In this document: positions 40,687-55,557 of the stretch, piece after piece | How positions within the stretch are numbered: position 1 is the first letter of the stretch | Layout of the letters: each line of letters opens with the position of its first letter | Assembly (NCBI GenBank): GCA_034766995.1 | Contig: CM068321.1 | Span: 15,445,026-15,509,025, forward strand | Length of the DNA: 64,000 bases | DNA from: Acanthacorydalis orientalis | Lineage: Eukaryota > Arthropoda > Insecta > Megaloptera > Corydalidae | Reading direction: 5' to 3' | The notes under the pieces: model-generated | What the model was told of the DNA's origin: nothing | Databases searched by the model: none | What the model saw: only the letters and a program-made list of their open reading frames with translations | Made by a program: the position numbers and the translations under genes

Positions 40687-40688
<2 letters not shown>

Positions 40689-40756
<68 letters not shown>
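40689..40756. repeat. (TA)n microsatellite, about 68 bp
   Basis: Pure TA tract about 0.9 kb upstream of the start of the 35544-39790 P450 gene, next to the candidate regulatory island at 40440-40650. Confidence 0.95.
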
Positions 40757-40758
<2 letters not shown>

Positions 40759-42100
40759 TCCTTATAATAATATATTAAGTGAATAAAATCAATACACGAA
40801 ACTCAAACATAACAGATATGTAAAGTCATTATGAAGTTACGAAATGAAATATTGTGATATATAGAATTTACGTACAAAGTTGTAAATTATATTGTATAAT
40901 AAATTTGTAGATTACTATCGAAAATGAAAATTATATTAAGTTTAAAATTACTAGCGAAATATGAAGTAAATAGAACTTTAACATTTGATTTTTGTGTAGA
41001 TAAAAATAAAAAAGCGACAAAATATATTGAATAAACATTAGTGAAATTTTCTAATGCATATGAAAATAATTAAAATGCAATTTTCAATATTTCTTTACAT
41101 TTATTTTTATAAAAAAGTTATACAAATATTAAAAAAATGAAAGTTTATATTTTGTTCGGTTTAAATATTCATTTTTTAGATCGTAAAAATACAATATTCT
41201 TTATAAATTGCTATTCTAGTTTCTGAATCATGAGTATTTTATATTAAAGAATATTTTTCCTTCATTTACCTATTTTTCAATAATTACTTCTGTGATAAAT
41301 TTCCTTTTGTATTCTTAATATATCTAGAACTCTGTATGTATTTGGAAATGAAATTGTTTTAAATAAGATTTATTTTAGCAATTGGTATATTTTTTCTTTC
41401 AATATAAGCGCACATTTCTTGTAAAGTAAGGAAAATAGGTAAATAAATATATAAATAACATTAGCAGATATATCTCAAACGTGTATGATTAAAAAAAATT
41501 CAAATCTTATTCTGTTTTATACTCTGTTCACCTGGTACACCTTGATGACTCTATTTTCTTGAATAATCTGATGCTCTTGTAGATCAAAGATTTGCACTAA
41601 GACATGAAATGTTTTTCATGAACTTCTTTTGATAGTTTAGCCACAACAGATTATGTGTACTCACGAAAATATCTTCTTACTGTTGTTAAAATTCTCTAAT
41701 ATAATAAATTAAACATTTAGTAAAAATATATTCATATAACAACAGTGATTTCAATAAATTTAAAAATCAATTATTGGATTATTTTATTTTTCACAAGTAC
41801 ATTTTATTAAACAATGTTTGTTGAAATTTAATCACAATTAAACGAAAATAAATCATTTTTTCATCTTTAGAAAACGTTAAATTTTAAATATTAAATTAAA
41901 GCGTGCGTCTCATAGACTTCATTACAACTGCTTCATAAAATAAACAAAAAAAGTACAATTAATTTTTAAATATTTGTTTTATTTTTATTATTTTAATATA
42001 AAATTTAAATGACGTGTATATATATATATATTAAAACAAACACATTATACAACAAATTGCGTTGCTGAAGAGTTTTCATTAATTTTTAATAGTATTAAGC

Positions 42101-44607
42101 TTATTTTCTAGGCTGAAGTCCAAACCAAAATCCATCTTCTGATGCTAACCTTACAGGGTTTTTTAGAATTTTCACAGGAATACTTGTTTTTTCGATTACG
42201 ACGATATCAAATTTCGATAATATATGAAATATAGCAAGTTTTGTCTCAATAAGAGCAAATCTTGAACCTATAAACCAGAACAAAAAATCTTAAGTAAAAT
42301 TTCATAATTTTTAAAAGATATTTTTATCATTAGTTATAAATACCAAGGGAATAACAAAAACTAAATAATTATAAAAACATTATAATTATAAAAAATATTT
42401 AGCTAATTATTATATTAGAAAAATACCAAGTTAATTTGGAACGTCAAATTAAAATAATATATTTTTTAAATTATTCAAATGTACATTCATTATATGTACA
42501 GAAACACAACCTGTAATATATAAATTATCTTTCGATAAAAAGAAAATATGATCAATTTAATTTATTAGTCGTATAAATAATGGAGATAACAATTAAAATT
42601 AAAAATATTCTTACCAATACAAGCTCTTGGACCGAGTCCAAAAGGCATATACGTATATGTATTAATATTTCCTTTATTTTCATCTGAGAAACGTTCGGGA
42701 TTAAAATATTCCGGTTCCGGGAAATATTTTGGATCATGATGGATGGCATAACATGGAATAAACATCGTCACACCTTCTTTAATTTTAATGTATCTTTCAG
42801 GGGTTTCCAATAAAAATGATTTTGTACAAACTCGCTCTATTGCAAACGCAGGAGGCCATTTACGCAATGATTCTAAAAGAGTATGATCAATTTATACATA
42901 TTTTTTTTACAAATTATATTAAATATATATTAAATCTTCGATTAATAAACTTTATTCGCATAATAATATAAAACTATTGATGATTAAAAGAAAGAGACTA
43001 AATATATATAAAAGATTTTATTTCGTAAACATAATTAAACGTAAAATTTAAAAATAATTATAACTATATAATAATAATATTCTGAGAGGGAATTTTTTTT
43101 CATTCAAAATTTTGATTTCTAAGTTAAAAAAAAGCTATTCGTAACTTTTTTCTTTAATTTATAATCAATTTGATTTACAATTATTGAGACTACTGTTTTA
43201 AATAAACATCGGTTTCAGTTTAAAAATAAATGAAAGTATGAAACGATACAAATGTTGTTTTAAACCATATAAATATAATTAATTAGTAATTAATAACAAT
43301 AGAGAACTTACTTTTTAAAGATAAATAAATATAATATTGATTTAATTGGTACCTGATATAACCATATCCAAATATTTCATTTTCAACAGTGTCCCATAAT
43401 TGATTTTTCCATTACATTTTTCTAAAGCAGCATCGATTTCATTTTGAAGAGTTTTTTGTACATCTGGATTGATTCCTAATTCATATGCAGTAAATGACAA
43501 TGAGGTAGAAGCAGTTTCAAAACCAGCAGCAAAGAATAAAATAGCTTGTGCCACAATATCGTCCATTGTAAAATCTGAAATAAATGTATGAAATATAAAT
43601 TTAAAGTGCATTTACATATAAAATTTAGTCAATTAAAATGTTGATGGTAATACTTTACTTATATTTCAAATAAACCGAAGATTATCAAAAAATTGGAAAT
43701 TAAAAATGATCAATTGATTATTAAATGGATTATTTAAATGATAAAATTTCATAAGAATTTACTATGAAATTGTAAGAATAAATTAGTAATTTCCAATTTG
43801 ATTTCCACGAATAAATTAATGCGGTTATAAAAATTACCATATTCTAATAACATACAGCTTGTCTGGTGTTGAAAATATTTAAATTACATTATTGACTATA
43901 AAAAACAACATGTTAATTTTTTAAAGCAAAATACTTCTAAATTAAAAGAGTCCTTTAAATTAAACATGTTAGTCTTCTAAATTAAAAAGGAAGAATTAAA
44001 AGTTTAGAATTTTATTAGTCACAACTATTGTTTTAACTTTATTATTTTAATCATATTATTAAAATATGTTAAATAAAATAATTATATATGTATATGTAAA
44101 AATAAATATTTCTTCATCATTTTGGTTGTCTGTTCACTATATAATCTTACACAGTTTGATATGTCAAATTCAAACTGTAAAATCAATCTCTTAACGTTAT
44201 AGGTAAATAGCATAGCCAAGAAGATCGTTATCCACTTCATTTAAATGATTTTTCAGTTTTTGATAATAAATAAGGCAATTTAATAATAATTAACATGAAT
44301 CAGATTTTCTTTTAAACTGTGGAATAACAACTGATGTAATTAAAAAAATCTATACTGTTAATACTAAGATTATATCAATCAATATAATCTAAACCTAAAA
44401 CTATTAAGAAGGGCGGGTAAGGAAATATAATATAATTTTCATTTAACCAAAAAATTCATTTAAATTAAAAAAAAATAATAAATTAATTATTATCAGGAGA
44501 ATATTAAATGTTTATATTATTAGAATATTGAATAAATGACCAAATCTATTTTCATAATTATATTTTGACTTTTTATCAAAAATTTACTAAGTTATTTTTA
44601 ATTTGTG

Positions 44608-44639
<32 letters not shown>

Positions 44640-44665
44640 ACTATATGTAAATATATAACTATATG

Positions 44666-44699
<34 letters not shown>

Positions 44700-46177
44700 A
44701 ATACAAATTTAATACATCCAATTTACATACCAAACTTATTTTTCTGTTCTGCTATTCCAGAATTATCCTCGACAACAGTAGCAAATCCTGTTTCTTCAAC
44801 TTCAACATTATCAACTTGTAATATGCCTTTCCTTGCTTGCATTAATAAATGAATTGCATCATTTCTTATAATTGATTTTTCTTCTCGTTCTCTCACGTTA
44901 TCTTGAATAATTTTTTGAAAATATAAAGTAGGTGTTTTTGCCAATAGGCCTTGATTCAGCCACTAAAATATACAATTCTTAGAATATGAAATATTTATAT
45001 CGTGAAATTATCTTAATTAATCTATCGTTTAATATCGAATTATAATCAGTTGAAATTTAGTAAATTATATACATCATGAAAACTATTTAATATTTAATTT
45101 ATTTACTAAAATGATTGTTTTAGGGAACTAAATATTACTTACTTTCATAACTTTTGGAAATAATAAACATATCATAAATCTTGTTGCACTGAACTGAGAC
45201 ATAGATTTACCATATTTGAAAAACTCGTGATCTCCTTCATTAAACGAATTAATTTCGATACCAAAAGCGGTAGTGGCTATTACATCGTTTGTAAAATGTG
45301 TAAACATATCCTTCATTTCGACTTCCAGCGGTTTTCCTTCTTGTTGCTGAGACAATTTTATGTAATGATTGGTCATTTGTTCACCACATTTAGACATAAG
45401 CTCGAACATCATTTTCATTTTGTTGCCCGTAAAAGCAGGACTCAGAGTTGCACGCATTTCTCGCCATTTTTTTCCTAAAATATATTTTTTATTTAGTTTT
45501 GTATTTCTACTATATTTGAATGATAAATTATTAAAATTGGTTCATTATATATCATTATTATTTAAAATTGTAGAATATAATTATAAACTTAAAATATAGA
45601 TCTACCTTTTAATGCAAAAAGATTTTTAGAGAAAATTTTATCAAGAGAACTTTCAGATGTAAATGATGTATGGTCCGTAAAATGATCAAAGTTTTTAACA
45701 GTAATTTGTTTAATCAATTCCGGATCTCTTAACATAAGAACTGGTTCTTGAAAAGAGTAAAGCCCCAATACACTATAAATTATAAATAAAATTCTTTGTA
45801 ATAGAATTCTAAATTTTTTCAAGGTAGCTTAATTCTTTTTAACAAATGAATGATTCTCTACACACCATAAACAAATTAAAAAACAAATTTTTTTACACTA
45901 TGAAGATAGTAGCATCGTTATCAAAATGCATATAAATGAAATCAAAATTAATAATAAATGTTAGAATATTTTGATAAAATATGTGTACTCTTTGTACACA
46001 TCTTTTCATCAAATTTTTTTCATCGGTTAAAGTAAAACATAATGCTTAATTATATAATATGTATATTGATCAAAGAAAACAAAAATTCGACATTCTGTTT
46101 ATTAGTATAAAATAATTTTGAGGTGTATGTAAGCCATAATTTTTCAGTTCTCACTTTCTCTCTTCCTTAATTTATAA

Positions 46178-46268
<91 letters not shown>

Positions 46269-47434
46269 CATTAAATTTAAAATCTTGTAAACATTAAGTG
46301 ATTCTATTACATAATCATAAATCTTTTTTTGAAAAAAGAATCATTCTTTATCATTTAAGAGAACTCTAAGTACTTGAGATAGTATTTATACTGATTATTG
46401 ATTATTATACTAATAATGTTTAGAGTTAAGATGAATTAAGATAATAATGTTAAACTAAAATTATAGAAAACATATAGTGAAAATATATAGTACAATAAAC
46501 TTTTTCGACTCAAACGTAAAAATAATATATAATAATAAATAATATATATATATACATAATAATAATAAATAAAATATAATAAAATAAAAAATTGATTGAA
46601 AAATTAACTGCATCGAAATAATAATTAGCATTTCGTTATCACCTCAAAATCAATATAAAAAACTTTCACATGGATTATAAATTGCACACTAAACTTATCA
46701 TTTAAAAGAAAATAATTTATAAAATTAATTCCAATTACTAACACAAACTATTATCAGAAACTGCCTTGAAACGCAAATAACAAAAATATATGAAACCTAA
46801 ACTAGGTTTATAAACTAATATCTTAAATATTTAATAAATAATATTTCGTTTAAACGGGATGATCTTTTTAAGATAGATTTAATTAGTAAATGTTATTATT
46901 CAATTGTGAATCATACAAAATGTTAAAGAAACAGTAGTTTTGTGTTAAACAATTATTATATTTGTACTTTGTTTGGATCAGCCGCAATAAGGTAGTTCAT
47001 AAGCACATACACATTTATATATATATATACATATATTTCGTTTTCAAAAGTTATGTTATGGTTTAAATATTAAAAATATAAATGTTAACAAAATATTATT
47101 ATCTTATAAATTATATTTTGAATACAATTAAAGTACTATTGAAGAAAATTCATTCTTCATAATATTAAATATAATTCTTCAAAATAATTAACACAATATT
47201 TTTTTCAAATTCTGGTTTAATTTTAATAAATACTTACGGTTCATTTGGACAGTAATTATATAAATCAACAACACTATCTGTAGGGCGCGTAAGTCTTAAA
47301 AATTCATCGGCTCTTGTTCCCAGTAAAGGCCACGGTTTTTTATAAGGTACACCTTTATTTTTCCAATAGTTATAGTTTCTTGTTGTATAAAAATACAACA
47401 GAATTAAAGTACATACAATTAATATTAAAAACAT
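42101..47434 (-). CDS. Cytochrome P450, CYP3 clan (CYP9/CYP336-like), complete, 7 exons, 524 aa
   Basis: Exons in coding order: 47434-47238, 45772-45606, 45474-45143, 44962-44731, 43574-43353, 42872-42615, 42267-42101; total 1575 nt including TAA with no internal stop. All six introns are GT-AG. Seen: N-terminal membrane anchor (1-18), hinge KKPWPLLGT (32-40), C-helix WREMR (125-129), canonical I-helix AGFET (326-330), ESLR (384-387), PERF (442-445), haem motif FGLGPRACIG with Cys468, and the usual C-terminal end GFWFGLQPRK. It is the most orthodox member of the array. Exons 2-6 equal those of the 35544-39790 gene in length; exon 1 is one codon shorter and exon 7 two codons shorter. Intron 1 is long (about 1.5 kb) and carries a double (TA)n tract near 46174-46267. 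Role by family: oxidation of lipophilic compounds at the ER with P450 reductase; the substrate cannot be read from sequence. Confidence 0.93.
44610..44697. repeat. Double (TA)n microsatellite with a duplicated AACTATATGTAAATATAT unit
   Basis: Two TA tracts separated by two copies of an 18-base unit. It lies just beyond exon 4 (ends 44731) of the 42101-47434 gene, in intron 4, only about 30 bases from the splice donor. Confidence 0.93.
46174..46267. repeat. Double (TA)n microsatellite in intron 1 of the 42101-47434 gene
   Basis: Two TA blocks separated by AAATATATT. Intronic, low-complexity. Confidence 0.93.
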
Positions 47435-48762
47435 TTTTAATATTTATTTTTGTTAAATTAACAATGGTTTTCCAAAAAAAAACATTCACAGTAATTTTCA
47501 GTGTCTATAAATGTTCCACGTTGCTAATGAAAAACAAATATGTATTGAATGTGCACATAATCCAAATAAATTATTATATATCTCAATTTTATCTTTTATT
47601 TACACAACAAATGTTAGATAGGCGTTAAAATAGATATATTTGAAGTACTTCTATATTTAGCATTTATATTTTAAATACGTGTTTTAATATACGTAATAAG
47701 TTATTGACCGTTTTAGGATGTATTTTTTTATCTAAGTTAATACAATAAACATTAATTCTTTGAAATTATTATTCACCTAATATTTTATTTATTTTTCAAA
47801 AGATACATTGATCACTTGTTTATCTAACGCAACAATTTCATACTTCGACAAGAATTATAAAATGTATTGTAATTAAATGTGAGTGGAAAATATGATTCAT
47901 TGCTAGAGTGGGATTTAGCAAGGTCAGTTGCTTTGTATATTCATGACTTCATGCTATTAAACAAATTGTAAACAAGAACGTGGACTTTAACACGGACCCT
48001 GAAATTACTTGCTATGAAAAATTGTGCAAAAACAATTATCATAAATAAAAAAACTTGAAATTTGGACTGACATACAGGTTGAATGACTGGAGAGAAAAAA
48101 AAATGTAAAGTTGTTATAATGTACGTTTTGTCTTCCTAACTTGTTTTTAAAAATGCCTTTAACAATACTTTTGACATTATAAATTCAAAAAGTGCAATAG
48201 TTTAAGAAAAAAATACTGATTAGATACAATCATTCTATATTTTACCTTTCATATATTTTTTCTAATTATAAAAGTGGTAAGTTATTTTCTACCTAAATAA
48301 ATTTTAAGAGAAATTTATTTTTTTATTGATTATTTATCACTCTAAATATGTCTGATTTCATAGTAGTATCTCTGGTAAATCACAATTTGATTAGCCTATG
48401 ATATAGAGTTTGCACTTTTGGTAAAAAAAAATAATAAACAGTTCTTAATATGTAATGAAGAAAATAAAAATGACGAAACTCAAAGCTAGTGTAAATTTAA
48501 AAACAATTTCTATGAAGCTATTTTCCAAATCAATTAATATATTTTAGAATAAAATTGAATAATCTTAGTTCAGTTTGTCGTCAACACAGTGATTAGTGCG
48601 AAAGGTATTCAGAACTTAAGAGAGAAATCTACAATGATCATAACTGTTTTAATTTTTTAAAAAATCTCATTATATAAAATTATTTGTATATAAATAATAT
48701 TATTAATATCCGTGATATTTTATATTTTTATTTTATATTGAAAAGTAATTTGTATTTTATTT

Positions 48763-48798
<36 letters not shown>

Positions 48799-48987
48799 GT
48801 AATTTTCAATAGGAATATTTATATCCTATTGTGTATTCACATATTCGTTAGTTAATTTATTGAAATATTCATTTATTGAAGAGACTACTATTATTTTATC
48901 TCATTTTTCCAAAAAAGTCAAATTGTTTTTTGTCTTTAAAAAAGGTTGTATTCACAAAACATTTGAAATCAGTATGGCTAATTCCTC

Positions 48988-49200
48988 TTTCATAAATTAA
49001 TTTTTCACTCCCCCAGAAATCATACCTAATCAAAAATGTTAAGTAATTGATTAATGATCATTTTTGGTCATTGCTGGAAGCAACAGTCATATAAATCAAA
49101 ATTTAAGCAATGATCAAAAATGAGTAACAATCCATTACTGAATATTTTTATTCGGGAAAATGTTTTATTGTTGCGAGAAAGGAAAAATTCATTTATGAAA
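48988..49200. repeat. Foldback (hairpin) element, MITE-like
   Basis: Nested inverted arms: inner arms 49042-49075 and 49106-49139 pair at 28 of 34 positions around a 30-base loop, including TCATTTTTG(G/A)TCATTGCT. Outer arms 48988-49008 and 49180-49200 pair at 18 of 21, and the segments between also show weak complementarity, so nearly the whole 213 bases fold back on themselves. No coding potential. It lies in the 8.1-kb gap between two P450 genes. A hairpin MITE is the simplest reading; a long-stem hairpin RNA is an alternative. Confidence 0.6.
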
Positions 49201-49487
49201 ATTTAATTATCCTGTTTAGGAATTTAAATAAGAACATATTAACAAAGAGTTAGTCAAATAATAATTTTAGTTTAAAGCATTATTTTGTTTTTATTTTATA
49301 CAAATTAAAATTTTCGGTTATTGTAAAATATTTTATTTTTTACTAAGTGCAAGAAACTAGTTCATATTATATATATATATATATAAAGTTAAGTAGGTAT
49401 GTTAGCAATGAACTGAAGCTTTTAATACAGGCATGTATTCTAATGAAGTAGTAATTAAATATAAATTTATTAATTTGCTTAGTGTTT

Positions 49488-49536
<49 letters not shown>

Positions 49537-50086
49537 AATACATATATTAAATTATTATTAATTTAATGGAATTGCTTTGTTGGAATTTTTGCCATTTCTC
49601 GGTTGTTTCTTTGCGAAAAAATTAATGAATTTAAATTTATATAAAATGAATTTTTCAATAAATTTAGACACCAATATTTTATTCAAAATAGACAAAAATA
49701 TGAAATTTTAATCGTTATATATAAGATCTGTTCAAATAATACTACACACTAGATATTAAAATCTAGACGTAGTAAAAACTCTTCTTTTTTATTCTAGATT
49801 GATTTTCAATTTGAAAATATTTAGACTGAGAAAAGATAAAATAAGAAAAGAACTTGTCATGATACTTAGTGAAGTAATTAAGTTGTTAATAATGTTAAGA
49901 TACAAGTCTCAATTTGACCATGAATGAAGGAGCAGTTTTTATAGTTCTTTTTTTATAAATAAAAACAAATATTCAAGTTCAATGAGTTTTCTTTACAGTA
50001 TTTATGACTTATTTGAGAATTATAATCAATAGTTTAAATAATGTTAGGTTAATTATCTTCTAATAAAACACGGATTATTATTTTGT

Positions 50087-50155
50087 TATATTATAATATA
50101 ATAAAATTTATTATAATATAATAAGTATAATTATTATATTATATTGTAATATAAA
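50087..50155. repeat. AT-only foldback and direct repeat
   Basis: ATTATAATATAATAA occurs twice in direct orientation and is followed by its inverted form TTATTATATTATATT, so the stretch can form an AT cruciform. Low complexity; no function can be inferred. Confidence 0.45.
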
Positions 50156-53013
50156 AAAATAAAATTTCTTACATAATTCAAAAATGATTAAATAAAATTC
50201 AATTTCAATAGCAAACTAATAAAAATCAATTTATTAAATCGTAGTTAAAAATTAAAACGTCTTATGAATTATATTTATACAGATAGTTTTCCTTTGTTAC
50301 TATTTTAAATTTTTAGTCACTAAAAATTTCAAATAAAAAAAATAATGGTCTAAATTATATAACATACAATATTTATTTAATACACAATAAATAATAATTA
50401 TGTACTGCTATTAAAATACAATTATTGACTTCAGTTACATTAAATTCCATCTAATGATATTATATTTGTTCCAACCGAGTGAATATTTTATCAGTGAACA
50501 CGGTTGAAACCTTGAATACTGTTCAAACATAAATGACCTATGATCTGACAATTGCTTCTACATGAATTATGATTGCTCAATTTTCAAATGGCATTAATAT
50601 GTATTTATTGTACAAGATTTAATATTGTCTTACGAATACCTTTATACATACAAATAATAGCAATCGAAGACAAATTATATATATATATATATATTTATGT
50701 ACATGTTTATATGTATGTTTATATACTTATTTTAATAAATTATTACTTTGTAAACATATAATGTTTAATAAAATAAGTACGAATATTTTTCATACGTTAT
50801 TCTATATGTTTTGATACTCACATCTAATTGAAATAATATTTCATATTTTTATACTAAAAATACAGGTTATTCCTCTGATTCAATTATAATTTTGTATTAT
50901 AAAGGTGATATGTATTCATTTATTAATAATTTGACAATTTTTTCATATATGATACTCACAAATTTACTCAATCATATTTTTAATGTTATTTCTGTAATGT
51001 TAAATATGAAATTCATATATTATTTTGTTAATTAAATTCGAAGTTCAAACATATAAAATGAATGTTTTGAATGACTGCAATTGAAAAAAATACACGGAAA
51101 GAGTATGAATTATTTTATGTGCGTATTTTTTCGTGAATTCTGATATAGGAAACTGTTTTATTTAAGAGAACTTGCTCCCAATATAATTATAAATTCTATA
51201 CATTCTGATGTGTTACCCGAATCTACTTAATATAATGTTTTATGTACTTTTGTAATTTATATTTTTTTTAAACTTATATTAAACAATTGTGAATGATTAC
51301 TAAAAAAGTAACTGAAAAACATACAGAAATATGATGTATATTAAAATATAATATTGTTTTTAAGTGGATTAATACCTCACATGCCAAAGTTTTCCTTTTA
51401 CGAAAATGTAGAATAATAAATTCCTGCTATATGCTAATTCAATTAGTTGTGAATTTAACTAATCTGTATAGAAATAAATTATAATCATGATTATTATATT
51501 GTTTAGAGATGTATTTTACGTGGAATTTCAATAAAAGTAACATAAATACAAAATATCATCAATTTTTAACTTGTGAGTTATCTGTAATTTGTAAAAAAAA
51601 TAAAAATGATATTAATAATATTCTGAGCTCTAAATTTGTATTTAGAATCTTTTTAATGTGGTTCATGCGGTTATAACCAATTTTTTTCAGTTAAAAATAT
51701 TAACTATTTCATTATCACTTAGGAACATTATGCAATTATGATGTCAAAATTATCTCATAATAATAGATTTATCTGTTCATTATAGCTCTGAGATGAGTTC
51801 ACGCAAGAACAAAAATACTAATAATTAATTTTTGAACATTTTTAGTTAAAATCTATGTTTAAATGTATGGTTTATAGATCAGTGAAGATGAATTTAAAGA
51901 AGTAAAGTTAACTACAGTGTTAAAAACTGTAATAAAATTTAGACTTTAAATGTTCCAACTACTTTTTTGAATTTATTAATATTAATACAGTATTTAGATA
52001 ATACATTGAACACGTATTTATTTTCATTTCGACTTCATAAAATATTTCTTCATTATAAAGAGTAATATTTAATATTTTAAATGAATAAATGGTATATAGA
52101 TGTTAATTAAAAACAAAGAGCCTATTTATTAAAAAACAACTCATTTCAAAACTTAATCTTATTACTTATGAAAATAAACATTTTTGTAGTTTCAAATGTG
52201 ATAATATTACAATAATATGCACACATTGTTTAAAATATGACAGATTTTCTCACAGTGATGATTTAATAAGACGAATACGAAAACAAAGAGCTAGAGGAAA
52301 AGAACACGATATAATTTTCAGAAAAAAATTGTATTGTTTTATTCAAACAACTCATGTGAATCTAAATTTTCATATTTACATAATTTCACAACTAGCAATG
52401 TTAAGCTAGTACTTATTAAAGTAGTATCATTCAAATAGCTAATATCATTAATTATAGTTAATTTTTCTAATATTATCTAATGAATATTAATGACATGAAT
52501 GTTTCATATGCTCACAAACTCCATATACAAAAATTTGAAACAATTTATAACACGTGTGTAACTATTTAATATTAAAATTGTAATTTCTCTCAAATAATGC
52601 TTTATAACGATTTTAATTCTTACAATTGATTTCAGAATGAACAAAAGTAATAATAAGAACAGTTTCATCCAATGGTTCAATTTTTTAAAGCTACCCACAT
52701 ACATTAAAAGAGGTTTTTTACTTAAAATTTATTTTTCACACAGAATTTTAGAAATGTTTTAATATCACATTTCATATCATTTACACTTAATAGGGATTAA
52801 ATTCCTATATTGATTTTTTATTTCAATCTGTATAAACTTTCCTTAGATTAATACACTAGATCATTATTAATACAATTTAGAAAACAAACGTTAAACATTT
52901 TTGCATTTATTTTATCTTTGTTTATTAACAAATATTTACTGTTTATAACCTTGTTGAGTACTACCTTATATATAACACTTTATTATCTTTAGCGCAATAT
53001 TCGAATATGTGTA

Positions 53014-53018
<5 letters not shown>

Positions 53019-53062
<44 letters not shown>

Positions 53063-53070
53063 CATGTACA

Positions 53071-53119
<49 letters not shown>

Positions 53120-53153
53120 ACATATATACACACACACATATATATATATATAA
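53019..53153. repeat. Compound (TA)n microsatellite with (GTACAT)n core
   Basis: Two long (TA)n blocks flank a short TGTACA tandem, and an (AC)4 plus another (TA)n follow. Long open frames of Tyr-Ile repeats across it are artefacts of the microsatellite, not genes. Confidence 0.95.
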
Positions 53154-54432
53154 CTGACGTTAATAATCCCATCTGTTTAAATAAATGCAAATTTAAAATA
53201 CAACAATGTAAATATGTATTTAAAATTGAATTAATACTTTAACCAATGCCGTATTACTTATATATAATTTTAAGATTATATATTGCGTATTATATATTTA
53301 TATGATACAAATATAATATTTTTTATTTTTATGCATATATATATATATATATATTTATAATTCTCATCCATATCACGATATAGTTCAAAATAATATTGAA
53401 AATTATACTTTAGTTAATCGACATCACATGTTAACATATAACAATCCCGAAACACATTTTCAAACTAATACATTGAGTTAATAATCATAGCGTGTCAGCT
53501 GTCAGCCGAAAATTGATAATTAACTTGATTACAGCAAATTGAAGCTTCCTCTCGTAGAATAATAACTTTTAAACGTATGTTACTGCTTTCTGTATTCGTA
53601 ATTTCAATTCTCTGCATTGTAGTGTGTGTTTTACTAACAACAATTAATTTTATTTCATTGCTGATGTATGATATCTAATTTTGAAATATTAATTTTTAAC
53701 ATTCAAGAAAATATTCACTTACGGAAATGATGGTCTTTCTAAATTTTTTTTCTAATATTCATATTTACATAAAGCTACTGGTTTGAGAATTTAATAATTT
53801 TTTGATAAAAAAAATGTTATTTTATACACTTCACAAACTAATAGCAAGCTAATTACGTAAAAAGAAATATACAGGCAAAGTAAACAATATATATATTTGA
53901 AATTTAATAAAAATTATTATATATTTTGCACTATTTTAGATATGAAAGGAAATTATTGTAAAATTCACCCACTACCTTGAAAACACTGTTTAATTAGATT
54001 ATAGAAAATTGAACATCCAAAATCGATTTTGCAATCGTAACATTTCTTTGGGATGTGCTATATAGTTTAACATACAAAATATAATTCGTTCACTAATCGA
54101 TGCATCTACAATCCTAGTATTCATATTTACATTTACCTTAAAATCAACAAAATTGTTTTTCTGTGTTAAAAAGAAGCAATTCAATAATTTTTATCTGCTC
54201 CATTATTCATTTTGTTTCAAATAAATGATTGTAAAGATATAAAGTTTCTGAATATAATTATAAAATTTATTTCTAAGTACTGTAAAATATTTAAATTTTA
54301 TATATCAAATTTTTATAATTCACATTGAATGGATACTCAATGAAGAGATACTCCCATTTTATATAATAAAAAGAGTATCACTATTAATAAAAAAGGTTTA
54401 ATTTACTTAATGGTTTTTAGATAATTCATATT

Positions 54433-54463
<31 letters not shown>

Positions 54464-55326
54464 GTATGTGTGTGTGTATATAAGTATGTATATATGCGTT
54501 GAGATCTTGTATTTATATTGTAGAATCTTTTGGATTTTTATTTCAAAATTTAAATATGCTTCAATTGAAATGTACAACGTAGATCTTGGAGTTTAACGTA
54601 ATTTATTAACTTAATCAATCAGTGATAGAACTAAATCAAATATATTTTTTATCTATAGAACGAAATAATTATCAGTACAATGCATTGTTTATTATTATAA
54701 ATAACTATAAAAATAAATTCTATCATTCTAAATCACTTAAAACCTTTTTATATAGTTTTTTCTGTCTAAATAGTAAAAAAAAATAAACTATATATTATAA
54801 TTACATTATAGTATCGTCATACGCTTTACATTTAACAGGTGATATCTTACACGACATACTGATTAGATTAATTAAAAATAGCTATGCAGAATAAACGTTC
54901 AATATTTAGTACTATGTAGAAGATATGAAATTATTTTTTCACTTATTCATTAAAAATTGAAAGTAATATTCAAAATGGATTGTCTAATATAATTTCTAAT
55001 TTGTATTATTTTGTGTAAGTTTTAAGAATTAAAATTTTGTTTTCATAAATGATTTCTTACTTACCACAAAACAACAAAATTTTCTAATCTTAAAATTTTC
55101 AATAATTGATTATTATCATTTTTGACTATTTCTTATGAGTATTTCAATAATCAAAGCGCAATGATACCGAAAAATTGAAATTTAGCTAGAGCTATAACTA
55201 TTTTAAGTTAAATTGTAAGACATTAGTACTCAACGTGTTTTTAATTAAATAAAATTATTTTTATAATACAACTACTAAAACAACTGCTTAGTTTGTATTT
55301 GTTCCATAAAATAGATAATGTATAAA

Positions 55327-55378
<52 letters not shown>

Positions 55379-55557
55379 AATAATAGAAAACTAGTTTATA
55401 AACTTTTTAATATAGCCACAACTCATTAGTGTATATAATATTTTTTTTGTAATATCACAAATAATTTTTTTATAAATAAACATAGACCAATACTCTATTC
55501 AAAAATATATACAAGAATATTTTTTTACAAATTATTAGTATATATATATATAATAAA

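Larger units (their letters stand above)
39791..42100. other. Intergenic gap between complete P450 genes
   Basis: About 2.3 kb. Holds the candidate regulatory island at 40440-40650, a (TA)n tract, and at about 41980 an AATAAA-rich stretch on the minus strand, about 110 bases after the stop of the 42101-47434 gene, which could serve as its polyadenylation signal. Confidence 0.55.
47435..55557. other. 8.1-kb intergenic gap splitting the P450 array
   Basis: No gene or P450 relic recognised. Contains the foldback element at 48988-49200, the AT foldback at 50087-50155 and several microsatellites. A slightly GC-richer patch lies at about 47890-48010, 0.45-0.6 kb upstream of the 42101-47434 gene, where a promoter-proximal element could be. 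Confidence 0.6.

Noticed and set aside
43690..43799. 13-bp inverted arms (AAATTGGAAATTA) about 85 bases apart in a P450 intron
   Set aside because: Short AT-rich inverted repeats of this size are expected by chance in such sequence.
45227..45599. Plus-strand frames opposite exon 3 of the 42101-47434 gene
   Set aside because: Antisense shadows of a real P450 exon.
52966..53242. Open frames of 74-77 codons with Tyr-Ile and Cys-Thr repeats
   Set aside because: Translation of a compound TA/TGTACA microsatellite on both strands, not a repeat protein.
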